DNA from: Cercis canadensis
Taxonomy: Eukaryota; Streptophyta; Magnoliopsida; Fabales; Fabaceae
Direction: 5' to 3'
NCBI GenBank assembly: GCA_003255065.1
Contig: QAOA01003736.1
Coordinates: 460,077 to 524,076, forward strand
Length of the DNA stretch: 64,000 nt
The position numbers and the translations under genes are program-made. Positions 21,646 to 39,663 of this stretch are shown piece after piece. The notes below the pieces were generated by a model. That model saw nothing but the letters and a program-made list of their open reading frames with translations, did no database searches and was not told where the DNA came from. Within the stretch, counting starts at the first letter, position 1. The number at the start of each line of letters is the position of its first letter.

Positions 21646-21654
21646 AAGTAACTT

Positions 21655-22510
21655 GTGTTGGTGTGATAGATTTTTTTCTATCTTTCTTTTGCCCTGTTTT
21701 ATTTGTGCTTTAGATCATTGGAGGTTGCCAATATATATCCTGCATTTTGGAGTATTTTTTGCTTACTTTGTGAAGCTTATGAACTACATGCTCAATCCTT
21801 AACTCTAATAATTCAAAAGTTTCTTTTTTAACTAGTCTCCAATCGATGTGCGTATAAGATGGTGTGGATTTTAATTTGATGCTTTTAAATGAAACTTATA
21901 TAAGGAAGCAAGTCAAATTTAAAATATGTGTGAGACATTTGAAATAAATGAGCGAAGGTGAGTTCAAGTATTATGTGGGTGGGCTTTGTTTCTTGTAAGT
22001 TCAGAAAACTTTTGTTTGAGTAATGTGAGCAGCTCATGGTTTGATAAAGAGGACGGTGGAGGGAAATGGATATCAATGGTTTTATCCAATAATCCATGAT
22101 TAAATGGATTAATAGTGATACAAAACCATTTATCTATAAAATTAGTGGATAGGATTTGGAATATGGATCACGATTGACTCCCTTGCTTGATTTTTTTTTT
22201 TTTCAAACTTCTTTTTCTTTTATTTATAAAGCTTTTCCTTTTTAACTTTACAGTGAAATGAAGAAGTGAACACAAGGTTGAAAGTGTTTAGTCAGTAAAT
22301 AAAAAGGGTCTGGTAAATTTTTATGCAACATCACAAAAGACCCTTCATTTATTCTCATTCAGACTATAAAATGATTTAAGCAGAATCTAGGACGGTGTGG
22401 GTATATTTGTTTCCACATCTATATATTGTGCAGTCTCTGCAAGCCGCATATAGGGATATCATAAAAAACCAGCTAAGGCTGCTGCAAAATCTCAAACACA
22501 CAAAACAAAC
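21655..22510. other. Upstream region of the P450 gene
   Basis: No gene seen. ACTATAAAATG near 22364 and CTATATATTG near 22420 are TATA-like and lie 80-190 bp before the P450 start codons. Choosing between them would need transcript 5' ends. Confidence 0.4.
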
Positions 22511-25201
<2,691 letters not shown>

Positions 25202-26100
25202 TGACAATTCATTATATTTCCTGGATTTGGGTTTATTTCCGATTGTAGCCGTGAAATGGGAAAAAGAAAAAAAAAACTATTTTCAGTTGAAAATAGCCTC
25301 TAAATAAATATTTCATTTCAGGATGCATTCCTTGTTATAAAAAAGAAAGTCATTTATACCATCCATATTCCATATTATATTATTGTAAAAACATATGCTC
25401 TTGAAGTAGACACACATCTATATCTTTTTTTGGTTAATACCACGAGTACTTTTATTTTATCTAATTGAGCGTAAAACTAATTTCGTTTAAAGATTAGAGC
25501 AATTATAATTTTTTCTCTCTCATATTTATATCTATTTAACTTCCGCCTAAGCAAAGAGATTGCCACCCACAAACTATAATAGCAAAGAAAGTCGTTTATA
25601 CAATTATACTACCCATAGTTCCTATAGGAAGATAAGTTTTTCCTTCTTAAAAGAGTTGTAAACATTGGTTAGAAGGTATTTTTCAGTGAATTGTTACACT
25701 AAACTGAATGACTTAGCACAATCAGTATCATGTATGACTTAAACTACCAAACCCTCACTTTTATCCAACAGTCTTGCAGCATACCACATCAATTTTTGCT
25801 GTAAATAATATTTCTCATCAATTCATATACTTAATAGAGTAAGCTTTCTTTTTTATCATTATTATTTGCTACAAATAGTTTGTTTTACGATTTATTTTTT
25901 AATAATTTTATTTATAAACTTCTTTTGCTTCTATTTTCTTTACTAAATGATACTACATTTTTATTGAATTTTTTTTGCTGAGAACATTTTTATTGAAATT
26001 GAATTAAAAACAAATGGTTGGGCTCATTTGAATTGGGCCAAATATCTCTAGAGTTGGGCTGCAGTGACCCATGAAGACCCAGCCGAAAATAAAAGAAAAG
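25202..26100. other. P450 3' flank and proteasome-gene promoter
   Basis: No coding frame is supportable. The left part should be the P450 3' untranslated region; the middle is AT-rich; the right end holds the TGGGCC/TGGGCT motifs listed separately. Confidence 0.45.
26019..26060 (+). promoter_or_regulatory. Site II-type motif cluster before the proteasome gene
   Basis: TGGGCT at 26019, TGGGCC at 26034 and TGGGCT at 26055 lie about 180-220 bp upstream of the leader-intron donor at 26244. The type is common in promoters of plant proteasome and ribosome genes. Motif match only. Confidence 0.55.
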
Positions 26101-26243
26101 GCTTCTTCCCCGTTTTCTTCCTTTCCACGACATACTGGTCCGCTTCCGCTAGGCATATGAAACCCCGTCGACTACATCTTCAACAGTAAGCACTTTTCTC
26201 AGTTCTCATCTCAGGCACATCCTCTCACTCTAGATCTTCTAAG

Positions 26244-26719
26244 GTAAGGTCGCTGGCCCCATTGTCGGAAATCTCTAGTTGATGATTGTGCCCGTTATGA
26301 TTTCCATGCTTGAATCTGTCTGTTATGCGTAGCTTCCTCTTTTCCTTTTGATTCTGCGCATTTGGTATAAGTTAAACGATTTTCGTAGTTGATTGGTATA
26401 TTTGGTTTGGTTATGAATAGGAACCTTTAGTAGTATTATTCAGTTAATTCCTAGAAATAATCTGAAATATTCTGTGTATTTAGGTATTTGATAATTTCTG
26501 GTTTTTATCGGTTATATTAATCACATACCATGTACACGTCCCATTAGTAATTGGGTTTTGGTAGGGTTCGGGTAGAGTAGAATATTTTTCTGGCTGGGCA
26601 ACAAACTATGTTTCATGTTATTGCTGCACTTTCGCTGACACTGAGGTGCAGTATTTTGGCAACTATTTATCGTTTGGAAGATAGGTGTTATAGGCATCTT
26701 TTTATCACCTTGTGTGCAG
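26244..26719 (+). other. 5' leader intron of the proteasome beta-2 gene
   Basis: AAG|GTAAGG at 26244 is a strong donor and TGTGTGCAG at 26711-26719 a good acceptor, 19 bp before the start codon. The GC-richer stretch 26100-26243 would then be the untranslated first exon. Confidence 0.6.
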
Positions 26720-26738
26720 GTCAATACGAGTTTTAATT

Positions 26739-29578
26739 ATGTCTAAGTCAGCGGTAGATCTTCCTACCAAGGGTGGATTTAGTTTTGATCTCTGCAGGCG
26801 AAATGATATGCTTGAAAAGAAGGGACTTAAGCCGGTATCTTATCTCAAGACAGGAACTACTATTGTTGGTTTAATTTTTGAGGTATGAATGTTTTATAGT
26901 ACTGCTGAATCGATTATTTTTTTCCTTGCCATTTCTTGCTGTTCTATATTCCCACATTGGATATGTAATGAAGAAGAGTTTTCTGTGGTTTCTGTGTGTA
27001 ATTGGGTTCACTCATGTGGTACATTTTTTTCCACACTTATTACAATCATCCATCCTTACATCTTTATCATGATCTGAAGCCACAAGTAGGTCCCAATGCT
27101 AATGCAAGAATGGACACAGACACATGGTCATAGAAGGATTTAAATCTGTTCTGATATTTTGAAGCACAACCTTCTCAGGTTTCTTTGTATGCTTTGAGGA
27201 AAATCAAATAATTAGACGTTTTAAATTTCAGTGGAACTGGTCATATGCTTTATGTAGTTAAGTCACTCCAAATTAAGGCAGGGAGGATTTGGGGGCAAGA
27301 GATATAATGTGCTATTTGGATAACTGCTTCTCATATTGGCCATGCTAACGGCTGCCTTGGCTGAGTGAGTTTTCCTCTCCATGGCTTCATCAAGCAGGGG
27401 AATAATCAATTACGCCCCACATCTGTGAATTTAGGAACTGATTGTCATGTTAAAGTTGAATTGCAATGTGCTGTTTCTCTATGCAAATTGAAATTTATTG
27501 TTTTCTTATGGGATTTGTATGTGTTGTTCCGGTAGATGGGGTAAAACTGCAATAAGTCTATCATAAATCGAGTCCCAAAGTTGAATTTCTTCATCTTCAG
27601 ACTACTTTATCACTTACTTTCAGTATTGATGGTGTTACTGAATCTTCCAGATGATGATTTCTATTAGCTGCATATGTTCATTGCATGTTTCTTTACTTCT
27701 TTCTTCAATTTTTTAAGTGTCTGATTAAATAGCATTTTCTAACATTGAGGTTTCCCACATAAACTTTATTATCTCAGGATGGTGTCATTCTTGGAGCAGA
27801 TACCAGGGCCACTGAAGGACCCATAGTTGCTGATAAGAACTGTGAGAAGATTCATTATATGGCACCAAATATATATTGCTGTGGGGCAGGTACTGCTGCT
27901 GATACAGAGGCAGTAACAGGTATGATATGTTCTTTTTGTTATATATTATTATTTCATGCCACATGTCAGCTGTTTGAGATTTTCTCATCTTAATATTGTA
28001 TAACTATTGAAAATTAAGCATGTGTTCTTTACTGTAGACATGGTTAGCTCACAGCTGCAACTACATCGCTACCATACTGGTCGAGAATCAAGAGTTGTTA
28101 CAGCACTTACCCTTCTCAAGAAACACCTTTTCAAGTTGAGTATCAGAACTTCCATCTCAAGTGAACCTGCTCTCTTTATTAAGCACTCATTCTGACTTTT
28201 TAATGTAATGTTCAGCTACCAAGGTTATGTCCAAGCTGCTTTGGTGCTTGGTGGGGTTGATGTCACTGGACCTCATCTACATACTGTGAGTTCATTGCTT
28301 AAAATTTTTATGCTTGAAATCCTTATAATTTGATTTCTTGTGAGTTTTGACAACATGGTTTGCAGATTTACCCACATGGATCAACTGACTCACTTCCCTT
28401 TGCAACAATGGGATCTGGTTCACTTGCTGCAATGTCTGTATTCGAGTCTAAATTCAATGAAGGCATGACAGTAAGTATACATGTTATGGTTTAGAACTTT
28501 GTTCTGTTCAATGGAGCACATCGTTGGAATAGTTGTGAGGATAGACAACATGAAAACCTGTTTCTTCATAATCATCTGGCAAATAATATATATACTTCTG
28601 AACAGTATAAATGTCCAATGGCATCTAGCAATACGTTAAAAAAGAAGTCTAAACATAAGATGGATGCTAATGCTGAGTGCTGGTTTTAACTTTGATAAAA
28701 TGGCATCAAGTTTGATATTCCCATTTGCTAGAGTTTTAGTATTGACATTTTAATGTGGTGCAGAGGGATCAAGGGATTCAGCTTGTGTGTGAGGCAATAT
28801 GTGCTGGTATATTTAATGACTTGGGAAGTGGAAGTAATGTTGATGTTTGTGTGATAACCAAGGTTAGTGTTTTTATACCAGATCCTTCAAATTACTTTCC
28901 AAGGGGAAGAATCTAATTTTAATTTCTATGCAAATTCTTATGTAATACTGCACAGGGACGTAAGGACTATCTCAGGAACCACCTCTTGCCAAATCCTCGT
29001 ACATATGTTAATCCAAACGGCTTTATTTTCCCCAAAAAGACAGGTTAGTGGCAAACTTGTTCCTTCGTTATATTAGAGACCACAATGACACTTTTTTTTT
29101 TTTTTCCGGCTTNTTTTTTTCGGCTTGGCCTTATTCCTCTATAGTTTGCAATCGAACTACTGAGAAGAGGCCTCTCTAAATTAGGATGTCTTACAATGTG
29201 AGAAACATGACAATATTTGGCACATGGTTTTCTGAAGCATCACCTGTATTTTTGCGGCATGCCATAAACAAAGCAAATGATATACATCCGTGACATAACT
29301 TTCATAAAATCAACTTTCTATTGAGGTGGGTTTGAGCAAACATATTCAGTCAGATTGGTAATCAGCCTGCCACTTCTGTGTGTCCGTGTGTTTCCTTTTC
29401 CTGCCTCTCGTCTTTTCTTCCTGATTAAGTTGTATGGAGATTATGCCGTTTGGAATTAGTAATATATTATCTCAAATACGTTATATTCTTGTTTGGTACA
29501 GAGGTTCTCTTAACAAAGATCACCCCCTTGAAGGAGAAGGTGGAGGTGATTCAAGGAGGAGATGCTATGGAAGAGTAA
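26739..29578 (+). CDS. PBB1: 20S proteasome subunit beta type-7 (beta-2, PBB)
   Basis: Eight exons join in frame: 26739-26882, 27778-27919, 28038-28134, 28216-28285, 28366-28470, 28764-28862, 28956-29043 and 29502-29578, giving 273 residues, the usual length of plant PBB. The propeptide runs to Gly39, and mature beta-2 starts at the catalytic Thr40 in LKTG|TTIVG. The proton-relay residues Asp56 (GADTRAT) and Lys72 (NCEKI) are in place. Beta-2 gives the trypsin-like activity of the 20S core particle in cytosol and nucleus. [19 protein letters not shown] is the typical family segment. The symbol is a family name; PBB1 and PBB2 cannot be told apart here. All introns are GT-AG. An N at 29113 falls in the last intron. 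Confidence 0.93.
29091..29135. other. Sequence gap (N) between duplicated flanks
   Basis: The N at 29113 lies between two copies of a poly-T run followed by CGGCTT, inside the last intron of the proteasome gene. This looks like an unmerged contig join. Confidence 0.6.
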
Positions 29579-31286
29579 CTTTCATATTCGCTGGAATTTG
29601 TGTGAAGCTGAAACTTGACTGGTTGAATGGCAGTGTAATTCTATTATTGTTCTTCAGAAACCTGACTAGTGTTTACATCAAATGATTTTATTAGATCGTT
29701 TGATATGGAGATTATATTTACCGCAAATTTTCATGGTTTGGAAGGTGCCTTGTTTTTAAGCAATGATTATACTATCACATTAAGCGCTTGCTGGTGACAG
29801 CTAAAAGATTTTGTACTGTAAAAATAATATTATTAAATTGAATGGAAGGATGGAAAGTAACATTTGGGTATTGAACACTCGGATAATCCGTCCAAAAATG
29901 TTGCTAGGTTCAAAACAAGTCCATATATGTAGAAAAGTTGATTTTTTTTTTTTAAAAAAAATACTGGGTCATGTTCATTTCTTCCTCTTATATCCAGCCC
30001 TCTTGACAACTTTCGTTTATTAGAATAGTTCGTTATCTTCCTATAAAGTGTTCCATACTTCCATTAACTTTAACAGGATTAGAACATATGTCACTTATGT
30101 TGACGTATTTAGATATTTCCCTGTGAAGGAATTTTTTATATACCTTTATTAAAAAAATCATACAAAGAAGAGGAATGAAAACTAGCATATTTGGTATAAT
30201 ATGGGGCAGCCCAGAATCATATTGACTCCTCAATATACCAGAAAAAAAAAAAAAAACTCAAGCAGAGGTTAAAATTGTCATGTTAGGACTTAAGAGTCAA
30301 CATCGTCGATGCAAGTTTGAATATTATAGTAAGCACTAATATCTAATATGATATTTGCTCTTTAGTAAATATATCATGGTTTATCAAAACAAAGGAATAT
30401 ATCTCATTCTAAGAAATGTATTTAAAATCAAACTTGTAAATTTATTAAAATATTTTTGAGTTAAGCAATTATTATATTTATATTTAAATACAATAATTAT
30501 ATAATATATTGGACATGCAATAATAAATTTAATAACTATAGCTCTAAAGATATTTTGCATGTAAACACCCCCTGAATGTCGTTTTAGTAAAAAATTCAAA
30601 TTTCTACGTATTTTTTCCATTAATTTTTGCTGTATTTTTTTTTGTTATAAAATATATAAAATTAGATTTTTTAGGTGGGTGAAATATAAGAAATGAGGAT
30701 TTAAAACTTAAACTTCAAGTTTTTAGAGAGATTCATGAACTAATTATACTATATATATTGTACAAATATTACATATTAAAATCTTAACCAAAAAAAAAAT
30801 TACATAATGAAAGAATAATTTATGAGAGTCACTAGTAAGAGTTTTGGATAGTTTTCACAAAGTCATTGATTCACCAAACAGCTTGTAAATTTTGTGTTTG
30901 AGTCCAGTTCAAATTAAAAAAAGAAAGGAAAAATTAATGGATGTTTCGCAATAAATAAATAATTTATTTTGGTAACATTAAATAATTAATAATATTCTGG
31001 TAACACCCAGCAAAAGAAGGTAAGGCCAATCCAGAAGGCCTAAGCGAAGCAAAGTAACAAAGCAAAGGGTAGCGTGTTGGATTGAGGTGTTGTCTTTCAT
31101 ACGTGACGCTGTCTTGTTTGGCATTTCTTCAACGGTTTAGAATCATCACATTCTCTTCTCTTCTCTTCTCTTTTTCTATTCTCGAACTCTCGCACGCAGA
31201 CAAATCCAGTCTTTCACAGAGAAACTGCTTCTTCCTCAGTGTTCCCTCTCTTCTTTCCTTCATCTTCACGGCGTCGTTTCTTCGAC
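29579..31286. other. Spacer between proteasome and RAB2 genes
   Basis: No supportable gene. It is AT-rich with poly-A/T runs near 29941 and 30241. The last 150 bp (TCTCTTCTCTTCTCTTCTC, then CTTTCACAGAG) are the pyrimidine-rich leader of the RAB2 gene. Confidence 0.45.
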
Positions 31287-34396
<3,110 letters not shown>

Positions 34397-35424
34397 TTGG
34401 GAAGAAACCGTCTTGTATCTGATCTCTTGTCCATCTATTTCTCCTATGCACTGCCTCAGCTGAATATATACTCGTAGAATTGCCATATGACTGATGGATA
34501 ACGTGACAATTACATGTATAGATCCAATCTCAAAAGTGTTCTTGGTACAGATTTAACTCCATAGTCGCTAAGATCTCGACTTTTCTAGATGTCTAAAATG
34601 CTTGGCTGTGGTGTTTAAACACCATCATGAAATTGTTCAACGTGAGGTCGTTATTAGCTTTTATTGCTCCAATACTATGTAAATTACAAAATAATATAAA
34701 ACATACAGACAGACACATGTGGTACCGTGCAAAAATGATAACATAATAAAATTGTACTTTCCAATGTAGTTAATTAACACACAAACACAAATAACACAAT
34801 TAATATACAGTTAATTAAAAAGGTTAAGATCTCAAATTCTCATTCACATCTCTAACTAAAAAAGATGTTAAATAAATTTAGTATATTTAAATATCATTTA
34901 AATTGAATTTAATATTTTACTCTTTGAACCATGAACCAAAATATTTTACTTTACTACATTTTTCTTAAAGATTTATCCATAAGAAACCTAAGATTGACAA
35001 CGAAATAATGGCATGAGATAAAATGTTTTCAGCCTGCAATGCATAATTGGATAACTTTCAAGCAATAACAAGAAAATTCAGTGCAAAGAAAGATATTGTC
35101 CAATTTAGACAATGTCAACCCCGTTAACCTCATTGCCTCTTCTGTAATTAAATGGCTTTAATTTTGACAGAAAATCCGAGCAACACAAGAACAATATTTT
35201 GTAGATGAATCATTGTAAACAAAGGCACCATTGACAGAAAACTGCAATGGGCACACTACCCTTCGTTTTGATATACTTCAGCTCCTAATATTCGACATGT
35301 ATTATGAACCGCCAAATACCTACAGGGGCAAAGTGGACAAGGTTCAATCAAGAGCTCAAGATACCATACATGAAGTCATAACTAATTACACTTATCTTCC
35401 AAACTGCGCCCCAGAAACTGAAAG
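34397..35424. other. Convergent 3' ends of RAB2 and ABT1/ESF2-like genes
   Basis: Both neighbouring genes end towards this stretch. The left 300 bp is probably the RAB2 3' untranslated region. No coding frame, repeat or RNA gene recognised. Confidence 0.45.
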
Positions 35425-38339
35425 TTATAAGTTATAACCACTTACTGAAGCCAGTAAATCTTCAGACAATCCAGGTTTACTTTCTCCAGCTTTAACAGGG
35501 ATTGGCTTTGTCTGAGGGAAATGGCGAATCACTTTTGCTTCTGGTCCTTGTTGAACCTTTTGCTTCTGTGAAAGCAGAATGAAATGGTAACGCTTACTAT
35601 TTTTCAACATCTATCATTGAACTAACTTTCTGATTAACATAACCATGAAGCAAATTATAAGTCAGAATGATACTGATAAAGTATAAGCAGAATAACAGCA
35701 CACAACTGTCAACAAGTTCACATGAATTCAACAATTCTTTGTGGCTTTAAGAAAAATCCAGTCAGTTCATAATTCAAAACAAAATTTACATCATAAAGTA
35801 CGAATCTCCCCAAGTTTTAGGCGAGAAGATCATGAGAGAAGAAGTAATACAAGTCAAAATGATTACACACATGCAATTGACCAGAAAATATCCAGCATTC
35901 ACAAATTTTCTGTGGATTATGAAGTGACAGTTCTATCAACACATGAACAATTTGAATAGTTAAAGACGACAAAACAAGGGGAGGGCCAGGGGAGTTGAAA
36001 AAATTCCGAAAATGTAGAAATGGTTCCAAGTGGAACATTCTCCTTGCTCAATTCTACACACCTATAAAGGCTTATAGCATACAGTGATTCTGTAACTCAC
36101 CAGAAGCCAAGTCCATGTTCATGCCAACAGAACAAATATCCATGAACCATTAAGAAACAGTAAATTACTCCAATATTACAAGTGCATTAGGTTTTATACA
36201 GCACTGGTTGAACAGAATTTTTATTCTGAGCCACTCTGCCGTATCACAAACAAACATAAGGAAAACAGGAACTCTCTAGTACACATTTGAATAACAAATT
36301 ATACATTCTTTGCCTTTCCTCTGTTAATAGAGTACTGCTTTCAACACATTGATGACAAATGCTACCCTATTTTGACCAACAATAAACAGTTAACCAATAT
36401 AAGGTATTTGATAGATAACAGTTTCAAAGGGGGCAAAAAAAAGAAATATCTTCTAGTTATATCCTTAAGGGAAATCTTCTCTTACTTTGTCATCCGATAC
36501 CAGAAAACAATACTTAGAAAATCTAATACTAACAAAAAAAAAAAAGGCATCAAAATTTGATTTATACTTGAAGATTAGAGAGAACAAAGCATATATGGTT
36601 ATAGACCATAAACAAGGAATCTGGTTTCTTAAACAACTACCCACTAGGGATTGATTTCCTTCAAACCAAATGAATGCTTAGCTAAAATATGGTTCCATGT
36701 CTAACATATCAAATGCATGCACTAAAACCTCGAAAAACATCTAAAAACAATGAAATGATGATCTGATAACTTCTTTTTGGTTACATGATGGCACAGAGGC
36801 TCGAACCCCTAACCTCTTGCAAACTACCCAAACCCCTCACCACTAGACCACACTTAGTGGCTTAATGATCTGATAACTTCACTTACTTTGACAAGGGTAA
36901 ACATACTATACCTTCTTCCGCCGTTCCTCTATATTGCTCAGAGCACGTGACTGCTCAACTTTAGACAGATAGAAATTTTTCTCTCTCTTGGCAGCAGAAA
37001 GCTCTAAAGCTAGCTTTTGCTCCCGAATGGCTTTCTTGTAGGCTGTTATAAATGATATTATCTTAGAATAAGCTTAAGTTTCACAACATAAAGACAAGAT
37101 ATAAGTTATACAAGCCCCTACCGAGTTCTTCAGTCAGATTGTCCCACTTGAATTTACTCAAGTATTTAATATTCCAAAGGTCATAGTAGAATGATGATCT
37201 CTTCTTTCCCCCTGGACATCAACAGTACAAACAGACGATTGAAACTGAATCAATACAGGCTGAGACCATGAGGAATCCTAGTACTGCTAGCAAAAAACTA
37301 CATAATAATCCCACAAAATTTAAACCAGTAAATCATAACCAACTCAAGGTACATAAGATTCATGAGAATCACGACAAACCAGCAATTGGTTTCCCTCATT
37401 TGTGAGCTAATTAGTTAACCCGCATTCCATAAAATTCAAAACTTTAACAGAAAAACAGTATGGTTTTTATAAAGGTCACAGAATAAAGAGCAACATGTTA
37501 CTCTTAGAAAACAACCATACCTATCTGTTCACCATTTAACATATTAGCAACTCTCTTAGCAACGCTTTTATTGGTGAATTCAACCCATCTACATGATTGC
37601 AGAAAAACCAAATGACCAAATGCTAGCAATAGAAGCAGTCTTATACACAGCTTAAATTAGATAACAATTCAAGTTACACATACCCTTCCGAAAATACTTG
37701 GTCCCGAGATCCACGTGATCTCTTAGAAGGTACTTGAGCAGCAGAATCTCCTACACACAAAATTCATTAGAGTTGTACATTAATTAATCAAATACTACCC
37801 ACATTCTTCAAATGAGGTAAAAGGTAACTAACACATATAAAATTGAGGAGTTTACCTTGAGGTGCAAGATAAATCCTTTGAATGTCACCGTACTGTGAGA
37901 GAATATGCCGAAGCTTTTGGGGGTCCATATGAGGAGGAACCCTACTCAAATAACAGACGCCACGCTTTTTGGCCTTCGCTGCCTCCTTTTTAACCCGTTC
38001 CTTTATTTGGTTTTTCCAGGTATCGGTTTTCTCATCATTGGAAAGTGAATTGGATTCATTCAAGGTAATAATTGAGTCAATCTCATTTTCCTCTTCTTCA
38101 ATCCCAATACCGGTGTTTTCCTCGACAGATTTCTTCTTCTTCTTCTTCATCTTCTTTATCTGGTTAATTGCGTCGTCATAGATTGGAATCTCCTCGTTTT
38201 CAAGACTCTCATCATTATCAGCTTGATGATGTTCATCTTCCCAAGCTTTCGAACTGGAAACTTGCTTCGATTTTTGCTTTTTCATGTTTTGGGTTGATGT
38301 TTCGCAAGCCGTAGTTAACCCAAGGTAAAGTTTGACCAC
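35425..38339 (-). CDS. ABT1/ESF2-type RRM protein, 18S pre-rRNA processing
   Basis: Six exons join in frame on the minus strand: 38339-37856, 37750-37684, 37588-37521, 37211-37122, 37042-36912 and 35565-35425, giving 326 residues, or 308 from the Met at 38285 that starts MKKQKSKQ. An acidic and lysine-rich N-terminus ([12 protein letters not shown]) is followed by an atypical RRM from about residue 126 ([20 protein letters not shown]) to [19 protein letters not shown], then [20 protein letters not shown] and a charged helix, the ABT1/ESF2 order. Yeast Esf2 works with the U3 processome in the nucleolus; the same is inferred here. The end is uncertain: the last exon reads to a stop at 35425, but a good donor (CA|GTAAGT) lies 17-19 bp before it, so a further exon is possible. 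The large last intron carries a SINE. Confidence 0.85.
36758..36880 (-). mobile_element. tRNA-derived SINE with 16-bp target duplication
   Basis: ATGATCTGATAACTTC occurs at 36758-36773 and 36865-36880 and brackets a 91-bp body (36774-36864). Read on the minus strand the body has a Pol III A-box-like GTGGTCTAGTGGTGAGGG (36851-36834), a B box GGTTCGAGCCT (36808-36798) and a terminal AAAAA tail. No cloverleaf forms, so it is not a tRNA gene. It lies in the last intron of the ABT1/ESF2-like gene in the same orientation. Confidence 0.85.
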
Positions 38340-39663
38340 AAAAATGGAGATCTCCGGTGGAAGGAAAGGTCGACAACAGCGGAGAGAGAGAGCTGGGAAA
38401 CGTTTCGGCGGCTAGTCTGATGAGTGGTGCTAACTGCTATTTGCTAACCATTCCCACACCGCCACACCACACACAGCGTTTAGGTTAGGAATTGCATCCT
38501 TTTGTTTTCAGCTTTTTTTCTCCAAAAAAAGAAAAGTATATATGTATTAAAATCCATTATATTTTTTTAATATTTAATTATCTATCTATAAAATATATGT
38601 ATGTATTTTTTTGGCCATTTTAGTTGGGTAGCACGTATAATATTAACTTATTTAAAGATTTTTTCTAAAGGTTAAAAGCCACAATACTCCAATATTTTCA
38701 ACTGAAAAATTTAGCATTTATTTATCTAATGATTGAAAAAGAAGCTACATATACTGAATCTAAACTTGAGACCTCAATTTTATTAAAAAAATTTAAATTA
38801 ATTATATTTTGTGTTTATTTATACATATATTAAAGTGCGACATTTAAAAATCTCAATAATGACAGCTATGTTGTGGTCTCTCTATACTTGATTGAAACTT
38901 GAAAGTTATGATGTTGCACCTAAGATAGAATTACCGGGGTTTTAAGTAGTGAATTACTTGTTACATTACATACTACCTCGTTAAATTGGTAATGGTATTA
39001 CTTAAATTGGATAAAAATAAAGTGTAAGTAATTAAATTTAGATATTAGTATATGCAGAGTGTAGGATAATATATCAATTACTAATATGTAAATAACACTT
39101 CTTTTTAAGTAACATGAATAGAGTAATTCAAGGCTTTAACAAGTGTTGGTTTGAAAATGTTGTGGGTTCTTCCTTTCAAATACCTTAGTCATCTTCCATT
39201 GGGAGGGTCCCCTGCTATATAAGATTTTGCCATATCATAATCCCACACTTGAGAAAGGCGCGCACAAAATCCCATCACCGTTAGCGGGTCATATGTAAAA
39301 AATGCATATATATATATACATATATCACAAAAGATTTGGAATAAAAGATACAAAAAATCAAGGTAACTTATGAGTGTGATGTTACCTAATGCCCTTATAA
39401 TCTATAACGAAGGAACTGCAATTCACAATACAACTATCAAGTGATTTATGAATTCTAAAAGAAATTATTATGATTCATGAGGAAGAGCTTAGCATAACTC
39501 TCTTCAATACTAAGTTACTAACAGAAGAGTGCCTGCATTCAATGCACATCCATGCCACTTAGTACTCAAACCTACATTTTGCCATTTCTGAACTCTCTCT
39601 TTGGAATAGCAAATCCGATAGCAGCTCACAGAATCCACAACAATCGGGAAAGAGCCTAAACCT
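38340..39663. other. Spacer between ABT1/ESF2-like and PPR genes
   Basis: No gene seen. The left end is the promoter and leader of the ABT1/ESF2-like gene; the right end is the 3' flank of the PPR gene. The middle is AT-rich with no recognisable repeat. Confidence 0.45.

Larger units (their letters stand above)
20574..21654. mobile_element. Non-autonomous Mutator-like element (MULE) with 9-bp target duplication
   Basis: AAGTAACTT occurs at 20574-20582 and again at 21646-21654, a 9-bp direct duplication typical of Mutator-type insertion. Just inside, the element (20583-21645, 1063 bp) has long inverted ends. The left begins GGCCAATTGTACGGAAAT and the complement of the right begins GGCAATTGCACGGAAAT; similarity continues for about 140 bp through GGGGTAGTTTTGATAGTATT and AATTTCGGAGTCAGAGGTGA. 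Inside lie repeats with the core CTTTATCTCTAAAG and a degenerate telomere-like block. It encodes no transposase. The short frames within it are by-products of the G/C-rich repeats. Confidence 0.85.

Noticed and set aside
36798..36851. tRNA-like A and B boxes
   Set aside because: No acceptor stem or anticodon arm forms, and a 16-bp target duplication plus an A-tail mark it as a SINE.
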